Below are positions 35,034 through 44,482 of a stretch of 64,000 nt of DNA, piece after piece. Origin of the DNA: Salinigranum halophilum (GTDB lineage Archaea > Halobacteriota > Halobacteria > Halobacteriales > Haloferacaceae); contig NZ_SSNL01000004.1 in NCBI RefSeq assembly GCF_007004735.1, positions 310,001 through 374,000 of the forward strand. The letters run 5' to 3'. The notes under the pieces are model-generated. The model worked only from the letters and a program-made list of their open reading frames with translations, was not told where the DNA came from and did not search any database. A program made the translations under genes and the position numbers. Every line of letters begins with the position of its first letter. Within the stretch, counting starts at the first letter, position 1.

Positions 35034-36179
35034 ATGCGACTTCACGAGTACCAGGCGAAGGGTGTCTTCGCCGACGCCGGGATTCCCGTACCGGACTCTC
35101 GACTCGCTTCGAGTGTCGACGAGGTGGTTGCGGCGGTCGAAGACATCGGCTTCCCTGCCGCGATCAAGGCGCAGGTGCACGTCGGCGGCCGCGGGAAGGC
35201 CGGCGGCATCAAAATCGCCACAGACGTCGAAGAGGCCCGAGAGTACGCCGACGACATCCTCGGGATGGACCTCAAGGGCTATCACGTCGACCGCGTCCTC
35301 GTCGAGGCCGGGGTCGACTTCGAGGACGAACTGTACGTCGGTGTGACGATGGACCGCGGCGAGGGGCGGCCCGTCGCGATGGTCTCCGAGAAGGGGGGCG
35401 TCGACATCGAGGCCGTCGCCGAGGAGACGCCCGAGGCCATCGCCCGCGAGCACGTCGACCCCGCGTTCGGGATGCACCCGTTCCAGGCCCGGAAGGCGGT
35501 GTACGATGCCGGCATCGACCGCGACATCGCACGCCAGGTGTCGAGTATCCTGACGACGCTGTACGACCTCTGGGAGGACACGGACGCCTCCGACGCCGAA
35601 ATCAATCCGCTGATGGTGACGAGCGAGCGAGAGGTCGTCGCCGCGGACGCCGTCCTCAACGTCGACGACGACGCGCTCTTCCGACACCCCGACCTCGCGG
35701 AGATGGAAGACGAGGCCGCCGGCGACGAGCTGGAGGCGAAGGCGAACAAGTACGGCTTCGACTACGTCCGCCTGTCGGGCAACGTCGGTATCATCGGCAA
35801 CGGTGCGGGCCTCGTCATGACGACGCTCGACCTCGTCGACTACTACGGAGGAGAACCCGCCAACTTCCTCGACATCGGCGGCGGCGCGAAGGCCGAGCGC
35901 GTGACGAACGCGCTCGACATGGTGTTTTCGGACCCGAACGTCGACAGCGTGGTGTTCAACATCTTCGGCGGTATCACGCGCGGTGACGAGGTGGCGAAAG
36001 GCATCAACGAGGCGCTCGAAGCGTTCGACGAGATTCCGAAACCCGTCGTCGTCCGCCTCGCCGGGACCAACGCCACGGAGGGCATGGAGATTCTGAACAC
36101 CGAACTCGTACAGGTCGAAGAGACGCTCGAGGACGCGGTCCAGCGGGCAGTGAAGAACGCCGAGGAGGTCAGCCAATGA
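35034..36179 (+). CDS. sucC: Succinate--CoA ligase (ADP/GDP-forming), beta subunit
   Basis: 381 residues, starting [20 protein letters not shown]. It has an ATP-grasp domain with [18 protein letters not shown] and a C-terminal CoA-ligase domain with [28 protein letters not shown] (GNxxGNGAG loop), FLDIGGGA and FNIFGGITR. With SucD it interconverts succinyl-CoA and succinate with substrate-level phosphorylation in the TCA cycle. It also takes up succinyl-CoA from the propionyl-CoA route. sucD overlaps its stop by four bases. Confidence 0.95.
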   Translation: MRLHEYQAKGVFADAGIPVPDSRLASSVDEVVAAVEDIGFPAAIKAQVHVGGRGKAGGIKIATDVEEAREYADDILGMDLKGYHVDRVLVEAGVDFEDELYVGVTMDRGEGRPVAMVSEKGGVDIEAVAEETPEAIAREHVDPAFGMHPFQARKAVYDAGIDRDIARQVSSILTTLYDLWEDTDASDAEINPLMVTSEREVVAADAVLNVDDDALFRHPDLAEMEDEAAGDELEAKANKYGFDYVRLSGNVGIIGNGAGLVMTTLDLVDYYGGEPANFLDIGGGAKAERVTNALDMVFSDPNVDSVVFNIFGGITRGDEVAKGINEALEAFDEIPKPVVVRLAGTNATEGMEILNTELVQVEETLEDAVQRAVKNAEEVSQ

Positions 36180-37048
36180 GCATCCTAGTCGACGACGACA
36201 CGCGCGTCGTGGTACAGGGCATCACCGGCGGTGAGGGGTCGTTCCACACCGAGCAGATGATGGAGTACGGCACGAACGTCGTGGCGGGCGCGGTGCCCGG
36301 CAAGGGCGGCCAGGAAGTGAAGGGCGTCCCCGTCTACGACACCGTCCACGACGCCGTCGCGGAAGAAGACGCCGACGCGTCGGTCGTGTTCGTCCCGCCG
36401 GCGTTCGCCGCGGACGCGATGTTCGAGGCGCTCGACACCGATCTGGACCTCGTGGTCGCCATCACCGAGGGCGTCCCGACGCAGGACATGGCGAAGGTCT
36501 ACCGGCGACTGGGCGAGACCGACACCCACCTCATCGGCCCGAACTGTCCGGGCATCATCACGCCCGGCGAGGCGAAACTGGGCATCCTGCCCGGCAACAT
36601 CTTCTCCGACGGCAACGTCGGACTGGTCTCGCGGTCGGGCACCCTCACCTACCAGGTCGTCGACAACCTCACCCAGCGCGGTATCGGCCAGACGACGGCC
36701 ATCGGCATCGGTGGCGACCCCATCATCGGGACGTCGTTCGTCGACGCCCTCGAACTGTTCGAGGCCGACACCGAGACCGAGGCCGTCGTGATGTGCGGCG
36801 AAATCGGCGGCGAGGACGAAGAGCAGGCGGCGAAGTTCATCTCCGAGCACATGGACACGCCGGTCGCCGGCTTCATCGCGGGCCGAACCGCACCCCCGGG
36901 CAAGCGGATGGGCCACGCCGGCGCCATCGTCAGCGGAAGTGGCACGGGAACGGCCGAATCGAAGATCGACGCGCTCAACGACGCGGGCGCGCCGGTCGGC
37001 GACACCCCCGAGGAAGTGGCCGACCACATCGAACGGTTCCTCTCGTAA
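36176..37048 (+). CDS. sucD: Succinate--CoA ligase, alpha subunit
   Basis: 290 residues. It begins [28 protein letters not shown], the CoA-binding Rossmann domain. The phosphohistidine region is [21 protein letters not shown], where the catalytic His sits in [20 protein letters not shown] is also conserved. The first codon overlaps sucC (ATGA), consistent with one transcript and an alpha-beta enzyme. Confidence 0.95.
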   Translation: MSILVDDDTRVVVQGITGGEGSFHTEQMMEYGTNVVAGAVPGKGGQEVKGVPVYDTVHDAVAEEDADASVVFVPPAFAADAMFEALDTDLDLVVAITEGVPTQDMAKVYRRLGETDTHLIGPNCPGIITPGEAKLGILPGNIFSDGNVGLVSRSGTLTYQVVDNLTQRGIGQTTAIGIGGDPIIGTSFVDALELFEADTETEAVVMCGEIGGEDEEQAAKFISEHMDTPVAGFIAGRTAPPGKRMGHAGAIVSGSGTGTAESKIDALNDAGAPVGDTPEEVADHIERFLS

Positions 37049-37097
37049 TCGCGGCTGTCACGACTGTCGCGCCCGTCACCACCGCGGGCGCACGCGC

Positions 37098-37406
37098 TCA
37101 GCTGTTGGCCTTCTTGAGCGACGAGAGGCAGTTTCCACAGTAGCCGGCGAAGCCGGGGTTCGGAAGCCCACAGGACGAACAGGTGACGAGGTCCGACTCC
37201 GCGGGCCCCGAGACGGCCCCGCCAGTCAGCACGGCCGCAGGGCCCGGGGCTCCGGAGGGTTGCTCGTCGACTCGCTCCATGATGCGGTCCACCAGCGCGT
37301 CGTCGCGCATCCGGTCGAGCACGCGGACGAACCCGATGAACAGCAGTGAGGGGGCGACGATGCAGAACGCCGCCACGAGTAGTCTGAAGGCAATACTCAG
37401 TTCCAT
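37098..37406 (-). CDS. Zinc-ribbon protein with N-terminal membrane anchor
   Basis: 102 residues. One N-terminal hydrophobic helix (FRLLVAAFCIVAPSLLFIGFV) is followed by a charged region and a C-terminal zinc ribbon, CSSCGLPNPGFAGYCGNC (two CxxC pairs, 11 residues between), then SLKKANS. This type is common in haloarchaea and of unknown function. It is convergent with sucD and divergent from the CBS gene at 37507. Confidence 0.65.
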   Translation of the reverse strand: MELSIAFRLLVAAFCIVAPSLLFIGFVRVLDRMRDDALVDRIMERVDEQPSGAPGPAAVLTGGAVSGPAESDLVTCSSCGLPNPGFAGYCGNCLSSLKKANS

Positions 37407-37506
37407 ACCACGTGCAAGGAACACACGCGTATGGTCTTGTCGGGTTTTCTCACCGCTGATAGCGGGAGGTAGAGGGTTAAGTAGCGTCGTTCTGGATTTC
37501 CTGATA

Positions 37507-37932
37507 ATGCAGGTCCGAGATGTGATGACGGCGGGTTGTGTAACGGTCCCGTCGTCGGCGACGCTGGCCGACTGTGTCACCCGGATGCTCATGGCGGGCA
37601 CGGGGAGTGTCATCGTCGACGACGATGGGCCACTCGGCATCGTGACCGAGAGCGACGTTCTCAGCGCGGCGCAGGACATCGACGAACCACTGTCGGCGAT
37701 TCCTGCCCACGTGGCGATGTCACACCCGGTCGAACGCATCGAACCCACGGCGACGGTCAGGAAGGCGGCCGAGCGGATGCAGACCCTCGACATCAAGAAA
37801 CTGCTCGTCGCCCGCGGGTTCGACCCGGTCGGCGTGGTGACAGTGACCGACCTCGTGTGGCACTTCTCGGACTTCCAGCGCGAGGCCGGCCGACTCGCCC
37901 TCAAAGGCAACGCCTGGGAGCACGGCGAGTAG
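37507..37932 (+). CDS. CBS-domain protein
   Basis: 141 residues with two CBS motifs in tandem: MQVRDVMTAGCVTVPSSATLADCV through GIVTESDVLS, and VAMSHPVERIEPTATVRKAAERM through GVVTVTDLVWHFSDFQRE. The pair forms a Bateman module that binds adenosyl nucleotides and usually senses energy state. No catalytic domain is attached. A GGTTAAGTAG box about 25 bases upstream supports the 37507 start. Confidence 0.85.
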   Translation: MQVRDVMTAGCVTVPSSATLADCVTRMLMAGTGSVIVDDDGPLGIVTESDVLSAAQDIDEPLSAIPAHVAMSHPVERIEPTATVRKAAERMQTLDIKKLLVARGFDPVGVVTVTDLVWHFSDFQREAGRLALKGNAWEHGE

Positions 37933-37974
37933 CGGCCGGTGCGAGCGCCGACGCCGGGCGGTTCTCGGACCCTT

Positions 37975-38012
37975 CTATCTGTCTGTTCGTCTGTCTATCT
38001 GTTCGTCTGTCG
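37975..38012. repeat. TCTG-type short tandem / low-complexity repeat
   Basis: The stretch TCTATCTGTCTGTTCGTCTG and following bases repeat TCTG/TCGTCTGTC units about four times, on the plus strand between the CBS and phosphoribosyltransferase genes. It is pyrimidine-rich, with no complementary arm, so not a terminator hairpin. A slippage-prone microsatellite is the best description. Confidence 0.6.
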
Positions 38013-38114
38013 GCCCGCACCGCCGTCCGAACGCCGCTGCTCGTCGGGTGACGCCGCGCCGGTCCGCGATGGGTCGAGTCGGCAGTTTTTACTCGCCGTT
38101 CGGCAACCTCGGGT

Positions 38115-38687
38115 ATGGACCGACTTCGCCGGTCGTTCGACGAAGCGCCGATCATCGAGAAGGAGGGCGGCTACCAGTACGTCGTCCACCCCATCAGCAA
38201 CGGCGTCCCGATGCTTCGCCCCGAACTCCTCCGTGAGGTCGTCGTCGGTGTCATGCGCGTCGCCGACCTCGAACGGGTCGACAAGATCGTCACGCCGGAG
38301 GCGATGGGTATCCACATCTCCACCGCGGTCTCGCTCATGACCGACATCCCCCTCGTCGTCATCCGAAAGCGCCAGTACGGTCTCGCGGGCGAGGTGTCGC
38401 TCCACCAGCAGACCGGCTACTCGGAGTCGGAGATGTACATCAACGACGTCGAGGCGGGCGACCGCGTCCTCGTCCTCGACGACCTCCTCTCGACGGGCGG
38501 GACGCTCGCCGCGGTGACCGAGGCGCTCACCGACATCGGGGCCGACATCGTCGACACGGTCGTCGTCGTCCGGAAGGCCGACACCGACAGCGAGATGGAC
38601 GACAGAGAACACGACGTCGTCTCGCTCATCGACATCGAACTCGTCGACGGCGAGGTCGTCGTCCGTGACGAGTACCGCCGTCAGTAA
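38115..38687 (+). CDS. hpt: Purine phosphoribosyltransferase (hypoxanthine/guanine type)
   Basis: 190 residues. The family N-terminus [26 protein letters not shown], then [34 protein letters not shown], and the PRPP motif [15 protein letters not shown] (residues about 115-129) are present. It salvages purine bases to nucleoside monophosphates using PRPP. It is convergent with the BMP-family binding protein gene of a nucleoside-type ABC transporter, suggesting a shared role in purine uptake and salvage. Confidence 0.88.
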   Translation: MDRLRRSFDEAPIIEKEGGYQYVVHPISNGVPMLRPELLREVVVGVMRVADLERVDKIVTPEAMGIHISTAVSLMTDIPLVVIRKRQYGLAGEVSLHQQTGYSESEMYINDVEAGDRVLVLDDLLSTGGTLAAVTEALTDIGADIVDTVVVVRKADTDSEMDDREHDVVSLIDIELVDGEVVVRDEYRRQ

Positions 38688-38704
38688 GGGTCGCGGTTCG
38701 GCAC

Positions 38705-39859
38705 TCAGTTGTTCGGGACGCTCCCCTCGACGTTGTCGACGTAACTCGACATCTCGCCGAAGAGGGACGCGTCCGAATCGCCCGCGAACGCCGTGTCGGC
38801 CCACACGTCGAGGTCGCCGGCCTCGAGGGCCTCACGCTCGGACTGGACGGTGCTCTTGACCTCGTCGGGGACCGCCGGTCCCCACTCGTCGACGTCGACG
38901 ATACCGTCGGTGAGTCCGCCCCAGTAGGCGTCCGACTCCCACGAACCCTCGTTGACGGCCTGCAGAGTGGGTTCGTAGAACACCTCCCAGTGCCAGATGG
39001 GGGAGGTGAGGTAGTTCTCGCCGGCGAACTCGCCCATCGGGGCGTCGTACCCCGTCGCCCAGATGCCCGCGTCGGCCGCCGCGCGGACCGCGGCGGGCGA
39101 GTCTTGGTGCTGGGCCATCACGTCGACGCCGCCGTCGATGAGCGCCTGTGCGGCCTCGCGTTCTTTCGGCGGGTCGAACCAGGAGTTGACCCACTGCACC
39201 CGGACGGACGCCGACTCGTTCACCGAGGCCGCGCCGGCGGCGTAGGCGTTGATGCCGCGGACGACCTCCGGGATGGGGAACGCCGCGACGTACCCCAGCG
39301 AGTCGGCCTCGGTGACCATCCCGGCGGCGACGCCCGCGAGATAGCGCGCCTCGTACATCCGCCCGAAGTACCGCCCCATGTTGTCGGCGGTCTTGTAGCC
39401 CGCACAGTGTTCGTACAGCGTGTCGGGGTTCTCTTCGGCGACGGCGAGCATCGGGTCCATGTACTCGAAGGTCCCGCCGAAGACGATGTCGTACCCGTTC
39501 ATCGTGTACTCGCGGACGACCCGCTCGGCGTCCGCCGGCGCGACGGCTTCCGAGTAGTCGGTCTCGAGCCAGTCGAACCGCTCGGCGGCCGCCTTTCGAC
39601 CCTCGTTGTGCGCCCACGACCAGCCGAGGTCACCGACCTCGGAGTTGTAGATCCACGCGGCCTTGACCGTCTCCGACCCGCCGCCGGAACCGTCAGCGCC
39701 GCTCGAACTCTCGGTGCTGTCCGAACTCCCCGACCCCTCGGAGCCACCAGTGCCTCCAGAACCGCCGGTGCATCCGGCGAGACCCGCGAGACCGGCGGTG
39801 CCGGCGACGCCGAGAGATTTCAGTACGCTCCGTCTGTCGACCGCGTGTTTCCGAGCCAT
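38705..39859 (-). CDS. BMP-family ABC transporter substrate-binding lipoprotein
   Basis: 384 residues. The N-terminus RRSVLKSLGVAGTAGLAGLAGC is a Tat signal peptide with a lipobox cysteine, followed by a Gly/Ser-rich linker (residues about 35-60), typical of haloarchaeal lipoproteins. The Bmp/Med domain includes IYNSEVGDLGWSWAHNEGR, YDIVFGGTFEYMDPM and GVDVMAQHQDSP. Such proteins deliver nucleosides to an ABC transporter. Its permease/ATPase genes (41765-45471) are on the other strand beyond a flippase gene. They share an upstream motif with this gene. Confidence 0.88.
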   Translation of the reverse strand: MARKHAVDRRSVLKSLGVAGTAGLAGLAGCTGGSGGTGGSEGSGSSDSTESSSGADGSGGGSETVKAAWIYNSEVGDLGWSWAHNEGRKAAAERFDWLETDYSEAVAPADAERVVREYTMNGYDIVFGGTFEYMDPMLAVAEENPDTLYEHCAGYKTADNMGRYFGRMYEARYLAGVAAGMVTEADSLGYVAAFPIPEVVRGINAYAAGAASVNESASVRVQWVNSWFDPPKEREAAQALIDGGVDVMAQHQDSPAAVRAAADAGIWATGYDAPMGEFAGENYLTSPIWHWEVFYEPTLQAVNEGSWESDAYWGGLTDGIVDVDEWGPAVPDEVKSTVQSEREALEAGDLDVWADTAFAGDSDASLFGEMSSYVDNVEGSVPNN

Positions 39860-39929
39860 GGATATGCGTGTTCGTGTACACCGCGACGGACGCCGCGGCG
39901 TTACTGTCGGGAACTCACGCACATAGCTG

Positions 39930-39936
39930 TATAAAT
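39930..39936 (-). promoter_or_regulatory. TATA-like element of the BMP substrate-binding gene
   Basis: On the minus strand ATTTATA lies about 71-77 bases upstream of the ATG at 39859, giving a leader of about 45 bases. The CACAGACGTG motif (39964-39973) ends 27 bases upstream of this box. Confidence 0.5.
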
Positions 39937-39963
39937 CTGGCCGTTTAGGCGGGCAGTGTTGTA

Positions 39964-39973
39964 CACGTCTGTG
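39964..39973 (-). promoter_or_regulatory. CACAGACGTG motif upstream of the BMP substrate-binding gene
   Basis: On the minus strand CACAGACGTG lies 27 bases upstream of the TATA-like box. The same 10-mer occurs twice on the plus strand upstream of the transporter ATPase gene (41633-41642 and 41698-41707), the nearer copy again 27 bases before the TATA-like element. It is a candidate site for a shared activator or repressor. Confidence 0.55.
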
Positions 39974-40041
39974 TAGGGACGGAACACGAACGTGCATCCT
40001 CTCCGATGGCGTCGCGGGCGGCGACGAGCGCGACGGTACGG

Positions 40042-41553
40042 TCAGCCGGAGCGGCCGAACGCGCCCGAGACCACGCGGAGGTTGCCGCGGAGCCCCCACG
40101 AGAACCGCCGGTCGAGGCCGACGAGCAGGACGGCGTACGACGCCCCGCCGACGGCGACCAGGAGGACCAGTTCGACGACGGCGGGGACGCCGGCGACGGA
40201 CGCACGGACGAGGAGCGTGGTGGCAGCCATGCCGACGCTCGCGGTGAACGGGACGGCCACCTCCGCGGCGAGTCGTCGGGGGCCGACGCCGATGAGTCGG
40301 TGCATCAAGAACAGGTCGACCGGGAGCGCCACGAACACGTAGACGCCGGCCACCGCCGCGGCCGTCCCGGTGATACCGAAGGCGGCCGTCGCGGGGACGA
40401 TGACGAGCGCGAGCGCCACGAGGCGGACGGTCCCGACGCGGGTGACGTAGTCCGGTCGGCCGAGCGCCTTCCATATCTGGTGGAACGCCGCCGTCAGCGA
40501 GACGAGCAGGCCGTAGACGGCGAGCAACTGCATCGCACCCGTCGCGGGGAGCCACTGCGGGCCGAGGACGCCCTCGATGAACGCGGGCGCGACGACGACG
40601 ATGCCGACGGCCATGGGGAACGAGACGACGCTCACCAGCTGCATCGTACGGACGAACGTGCGGCGGAGCGCCGCGTCGTCGCCCTGAAGCTTCGCGTAGG
40701 TCGAAAAGAGGACGTTCGAGATGGTCTTCGTGACCTCGGTGGCGGGCGCGCTCGCGGTGCGGAACGCGACCTGGTAGAGCCCGAGCGCCGTCGCGGAGAG
40801 GTACCAGCCGACGAAGACGTCGTCACCCTTGCCGAGGAGGAACGCGAGGCCGTTGTTCGCGGTGATCCACTTGCCGTAGCCGAGCATCTCGGTGGCGAGC
40901 GCGCGGTCGGGGCGGAGGGCTGGGCGGTACGAGTGGAGGAGGTACGACGCGAGCAGCCGTGTCGCCTCACCCGCGAGGTAGCCGAAGACGAGCGCCCAGA
41001 CGCTCCTGAACGCGAGTGCGAACGCGAGCGCGACGCCGAAGTCGACGAACGACCCCGAGAAGCGGTAGACGAACTGCCGGTGGAACTGGAGCTCCTTCAC
41101 GAAGTACAGCGCCGCGGGGTTCCGCAGCCCCGTGATGACCGGGACGAGCGCGATGCCGCGGATGACGTCCGCTGCCCGCGGTTCGCCGAAGACGCCGGCG
41201 ACGACCGGCGCGACGAGGAAGATGAACGCCCCGAGGGCACAGCCGCGGACGACGCTGAGCGTCCACGCGGTGTCGAGGTAGCGGTCGACGTCCTCGTCGG
41301 CGTTGTAGATGAGCGCCTCGTCGAGACCGAGGCGGGTGAGGCGGTTGACCCCGCCGAAGGTGAGCAGTGCGATACCGATGAGCCCGAAGTCGGCGGGGGT
41401 GAGGAGGCGTGCGAGGACGACGAGAACGACCAGTTCGAGCCCCCGGGTGCCGAGGTTGAGCCCGAGTTCCCACGCCCCGGAGCGGACGCTCCGGGTCGCG
41501 AGGTCGCCCTCGGGGAGTAGAACCGAACGGAGAGTGTGGAGGAGACGGCGCAT
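40042..41553 (-). CDS. Polysaccharide/oligosaccharide flippase (MOP superfamily)
   Basis: 503 residues with about 14 hydrophobic segments. The lipopolysaccharide-biosynthesis/Wzx-like family pattern is present: GAWELGLNLGTRGLELVVLVVLARLLTPADFGLIGIA in TM1-2, NNGLAFLLGKGDDVFVGWYLSATALGLYQVAFRTAS in the middle. It likely flips a lipid-linked glycan across the membrane for surface glycosylation. It stands alone between the two parts of the BMP transporter and is not obviously linked to them. Confidence 0.85.
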   Translation of the reverse strand: MRRLLHTLRSVLLPEGDLATRSVRSGAWELGLNLGTRGLELVVLVVLARLLTPADFGLIGIALLTFGGVNRLTRLGLDEALIYNADEDVDRYLDTAWTLSVVRGCALGAFIFLVAPVVAGVFGEPRAADVIRGIALVPVITGLRNPAALYFVKELQFHRQFVYRFSGSFVDFGVALAFALAFRSVWALVFGYLAGEATRLLASYLLHSYRPALRPDRALATEMLGYGKWITANNGLAFLLGKGDDVFVGWYLSATALGLYQVAFRTASAPATEVTKTISNVLFSTYAKLQGDDAALRRTFVRTMQLVSVVSFPMAVGIVVVAPAFIEGVLGPQWLPATGAMQLLAVYGLLVSLTAAFHQIWKALGRPDYVTRVGTVRLVALALVIVPATAAFGITGTAAAVAGVYVFVALPVDLFLMHRLIGVGPRRLAAEVAVPFTASVGMAATTLLVRASVAGVPAVVELVLLVAVGGASYAVLLVGLDRRFSWGLRGNLRVVSGAFGRSG

Positions 41554-41632
41554 CGGAGAGTACCGACAGATACGCGAGAACGGGCATTGTTATGAGGGTC
41601 GTACCCCCCGGTCCGGGTGGCGGTCGGATACG

Positions 41633-41642
41633 CACAGACGTG
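41633..41642 (+). promoter_or_regulatory. CACAGACGTG motif, distal copy upstream of the BMP-type ABC operon
   Basis: Plus-strand CACAGACGTG within a 15-base direct repeat (GCACAGACGTGGATA) at 41632-41646. The second copy of the 15-mer is at 41697-41711, 65 bases downstream. Confidence 0.55.
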
Positions 41643-41697
41643 GATAGTGCTCCCGCGAGGGGACCGGTTCCTCCCGGTTCTGCACCTCCTAACGATG

Positions 41698-41707
41698 CAC
41701 AGACGTG
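41698..41707 (+). promoter_or_regulatory. CACAGACGTG motif, proximal copy upstream of the BMP-type ABC operon
   Basis: Plus-strand copy ending 27 bases before the GATAAA TATA-like box at 41735-41740, the same spacing as at the substrate-binding gene. The ATG at 41765 follows 25 bases after the box, so the operon mRNA is probably leaderless. Confidence 0.55.
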
Positions 41708-41764
41708 GATATTCGCGGACCGGATTCGGAAAGAGATAAACCGCCCCGACAGACACGTCCGTGC

Positions 41765-43399
41765 ATGCCGAGGACAGACGAGGACGCACCGTTCCTCGAG
41801 ATGCGAGGAATCCGGAAGACGTTCCCCGGCGTCGTCGCCAACGACGACGTCGACTTCCGGGTTCGCCGCGGGGAGATACACGGGCTGCTCGGCGAGAACG
41901 GGGCCGGGAAGAGCACGCTGATGAAGGTGCTCTACGGGCTCTACCGCCCCGACGCCGGCGAGGTTCGCCTCGACGGCGAGCGGCTCGACCTCGAGTCGCC
42001 GGCCGACGCCATCGACGCCGGCATCGGGATGGTCCACCAGCACTTCATGCTCGTTCCACGGCTCTCCGTCGTCGAGAACGTCGTCCTGGGCGAACGCGAG
42101 CCTGCGGCGTGGGCACCGGATTCGGGGCCGCTCGGTCGGCTCTCGCGGTGGCTCTCGCTCGGACTCGACGGGCCGCGCCGGGAGGTACGGGCGCTCGCCG
42201 ACGAGTACGGCATCGCCGTCGACCCCGACGCGAAGGTGTGGGAACTCGACGTCGGCCAGCAACAGCGTGTCGAGATACTGAAGGCGCTCTACCGGGACGT
42301 CGACCTCCTCGTGCTCGACGAGCCCACCGCCGTCCTCACGCCGTCGGAGGCACGCGAGGTGTTCGCGACCCTCCGGCGACTCGCCGACGAGGGGCTCTCC
42401 GTCGTCTTCATCACCCACAAGCTCGAGGAGGTGATGGCGGTGACCGACCGCGTGACCGTCCTCCGCGACGGACAGCAGATCGAGACGGTCGACACCGACC
42501 GCGTGACCCGCGCGGACCTCGCCGAGTCGATGGTCGGCCGGGAGGTGCTCTTCTCGGTGGACCGCGAGTCGCGTCGGCCGGGCGAGGCGGTCCTCTCGAC
42601 GTCGGACCTCCGAGCCGAGGACGAACGCGGCGTCACGACGCTCGACGGCGTCGACATCGAGGTCAGGGAGAACGAGGTCGTCGGCGTCGCCGGCGTCAGC
42701 GGGAACGGCCAGCGCGAACTCGCGGAGTGTCTGGTCGGGCTGCGCGAGCCGACCACGGGAGCGGTCGCGGTCGACGGGGACGACCTCACCGGTGCCGGGC
42801 CGAAGGCGTTCATCGACCGCGGGGTCTCGTTCGTCCCCGAGGACCGCCACCGCTACGGTTGTGCGCCCGACCTGAGCGTGATGCACAACGCCGCCGCGAA
42901 GGTCTACCGTGGCGAGGAGTTCGGCAACGCCGGGCTCCTCGACCACGGCCGCGTCCGCGCCTACGCGGAGACGCTCGTCGAGGAGTTCGACGTCCGCGGC
43001 GTCGGCCAGGTCGACGGGGTCGCCGCCGGCGACCTCTCGGGCGGGAACCTCCAGAAGCTCGTGTTGGGCCGCGAACTCCACCGTGACCCACGCGCCCTCG
43101 TCGCCCACCAGCCGACCCGCGGCGTCGACGTCGGTGCCATCGAGTCGATCCGGACGCGCCTTCTCGACCAGCGCGATGCGGGCACCGGCGTCCTCCTCCT
43201 CTCCGAAGACCTCGACGAGCTGTTCGACCTCTCCGACAGGCTCTGCGTGCTGTACGAGGGGCGGGTCGTCTTCGAGACGACGCCCGCCGAGACCACCCCC
43301 GAAGCGGTCGGCCTGTGGATGACCGGCGGCCCGGACGAGACCGACTCGACCGCGCGGCGGGCCGACGCCACACCGGCGGCCGACGGGGGTGAGCGCTGA
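41765..43399 (+). CDS. BMP-type (nucleoside) ABC transporter, double ATPase subunit
   Basis: 544 residues with two ABC cassettes in one chain, like sugar/nucleoside transporters (RbsA type). Cassette 1: Walker A GENGAGKSTLM, signature ELDVGQQQRVEILKAL and Walker B LLVLDEPTAVLTPSE. Cassette 2: degenerate Walker A GVSGNGQRELAE, signature DLSGGNLQKLVLGREL and Walker B-like ALVAHQPTRGVDVG; the missing Lys is usual for this family. It powers uptake with the two permeases behind it, starting directly after its stop. Confidence 0.93.
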   Translation: MPRTDEDAPFLEMRGIRKTFPGVVANDDVDFRVRRGEIHGLLGENGAGKSTLMKVLYGLYRPDAGEVRLDGERLDLESPADAIDAGIGMVHQHFMLVPRLSVVENVVLGEREPAAWAPDSGPLGRLSRWLSLGLDGPRREVRALADEYGIAVDPDAKVWELDVGQQQRVEILKALYRDVDLLVLDEPTAVLTPSEAREVFATLRRLADEGLSVVFITHKLEEVMAVTDRVTVLRDGQQIETVDTDRVTRADLAESMVGREVLFSVDRESRRPGEAVLSTSDLRAEDERGVTTLDGVDIEVRENEVVGVAGVSGNGQRELAECLVGLREPTTGAVAVDGDDLTGAGPKAFIDRGVSFVPEDRHRYGCAPDLSVMHNAAAKVYRGEEFGNAGLLDHGRVRAYAETLVEEFDVRGVGQVDGVAAGDLSGGNLQKLVLGRELHRDPRALVAHQPTRGVDVGAIESIRTRLLDQRDAGTGVLLLSEDLDELFDLSDRLCVLYEGRVVFETTPAETTPEAVGLWMTGGPDETDSTARRADATPAADGGER

Positions 43400-44482
43400 A
43401 TGCGGGTCGAACTCGAAGCGCGGACCGACCAGCCGCGGTGGCTCACCTACGGGACGCCCGTCGTGACCGTCCTCGCCGCGCTCGCCGTCGGTGCCGTGGC
43501 GCTCGTCGCCCTCGGCGTGAACCCCATCGACGCCTACGAGACGATGTTCGTCGGAACGCTCACCTCGACGTTCGGCGTGACGGAGACGCTCGTGAAAGCC
43601 GTCCCGCTCGTCCTCACCGGACTCGCGGTGTACGTCCCCCTGAAGGCGGGGCTGTGGAACATCGGGGCCGAGGGGCAACTGTACATCGGCGCTGTCGTCG
43701 GGACGTGGGTCGGGCTGAACGTCGACGCCGGCTTCCTCGTCCTCGTCCCGCTGGCGCTCTTCGGGGCGGGTCTCGCGGGGGGGCTGTACGGAGCGGTCCC
43801 CGGCTATCTCCGCGCGAGATACGGCGTCAACGAGATCATCGTCTCGCTCATGCTCACCTTCGTCGGCGTCCGCGTGGCGAGCTACCTGGTCCGCGGACCG
43901 ATGCGCGGCGGCGAGGGGAACTTCCCCGTCAGCGCCGTGCTCCCCGACGCCGCGCAGTTGCCCACGCTCGGCGGGACGTCCCTGCACGCGGGCGTGCTGG
44001 TCACGCTCGTCCTCGTCGGCGTGGTCGCCGTCGTGGTCTCTCGAACGCGGACCGGCTTCGAGGTCACCTTCGTCGGCTCGAACGCCGACGCGGCCCGCGG
44101 GATGGGGATGCACACCGCCCGGCTGTACGTGTTCGTCTTCGCCGTCGGCGGCGCGCTTGCCGGGCTCGCCGGGTCGATGGAGATCATGGGCGTCCAAGAA
44201 CGGCTCCGCCCCGAGTTCTCCCCGGGCTACGGCTTCACCGCCATCCCAATCGCGCTGCTCGGGCGTAACGGCGCCGTCCGCGTCCTGCTCGCGGGGCTGT
44301 TCTTCGCGCTGTTGTTCGTGGGCGGCTCGTCGATGGAGGTCGCCTTCGGCGTCCCCGCGGCGCTCGTCGACGTCGTCCAGGCGCTCGTCGTCCTCTTTCT
44401 CATCACCGCGGAGTTCTTCAAACGCTATCGGGTGTCGCTCGTGGTCGGTGAGCCCGTCGTCGGCGGGGGGCCGGAGGTATGA
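43400..44482 (+). CDS. BMP-type ABC transporter permease (first)
   Basis: 360 residues with about 9-10 membrane segments of the BPD_transp_2 family. Characteristic segments: VPLKAGLWNIGAEGQLYIGAVVGTWVG, RYGVNEIIVSLMLTFVGVRVASYLV and PEFSPGYGFTAIPIALLGRNG. It starts immediately after the ATPase stop (TGA-ATG) and overlaps the second permease by four bases. Together they form the membrane channel. Confidence 0.92.
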   Translation: MRVELEARTDQPRWLTYGTPVVTVLAALAVGAVALVALGVNPIDAYETMFVGTLTSTFGVTETLVKAVPLVLTGLAVYVPLKAGLWNIGAEGQLYIGAVVGTWVGLNVDAGFLVLVPLALFGAGLAGGLYGAVPGYLRARYGVNEIIVSLMLTFVGVRVASYLVRGPMRGGEGNFPVSAVLPDAAQLPTLGGTSLHAGVLVTLVLVGVVAVVVSRTRTGFEVTFVGSNADAARGMGMHTARLYVFVFAVGGALAGLAGSMEIMGVQERLRPEFSPGYGFTAIPIALLGRNGAVRVLLAGLFFALLFVGGSSMEVAFGVPAALVDVVQALVVLFLITAEFFKRYRVSLVVGEPVVGGGPEV

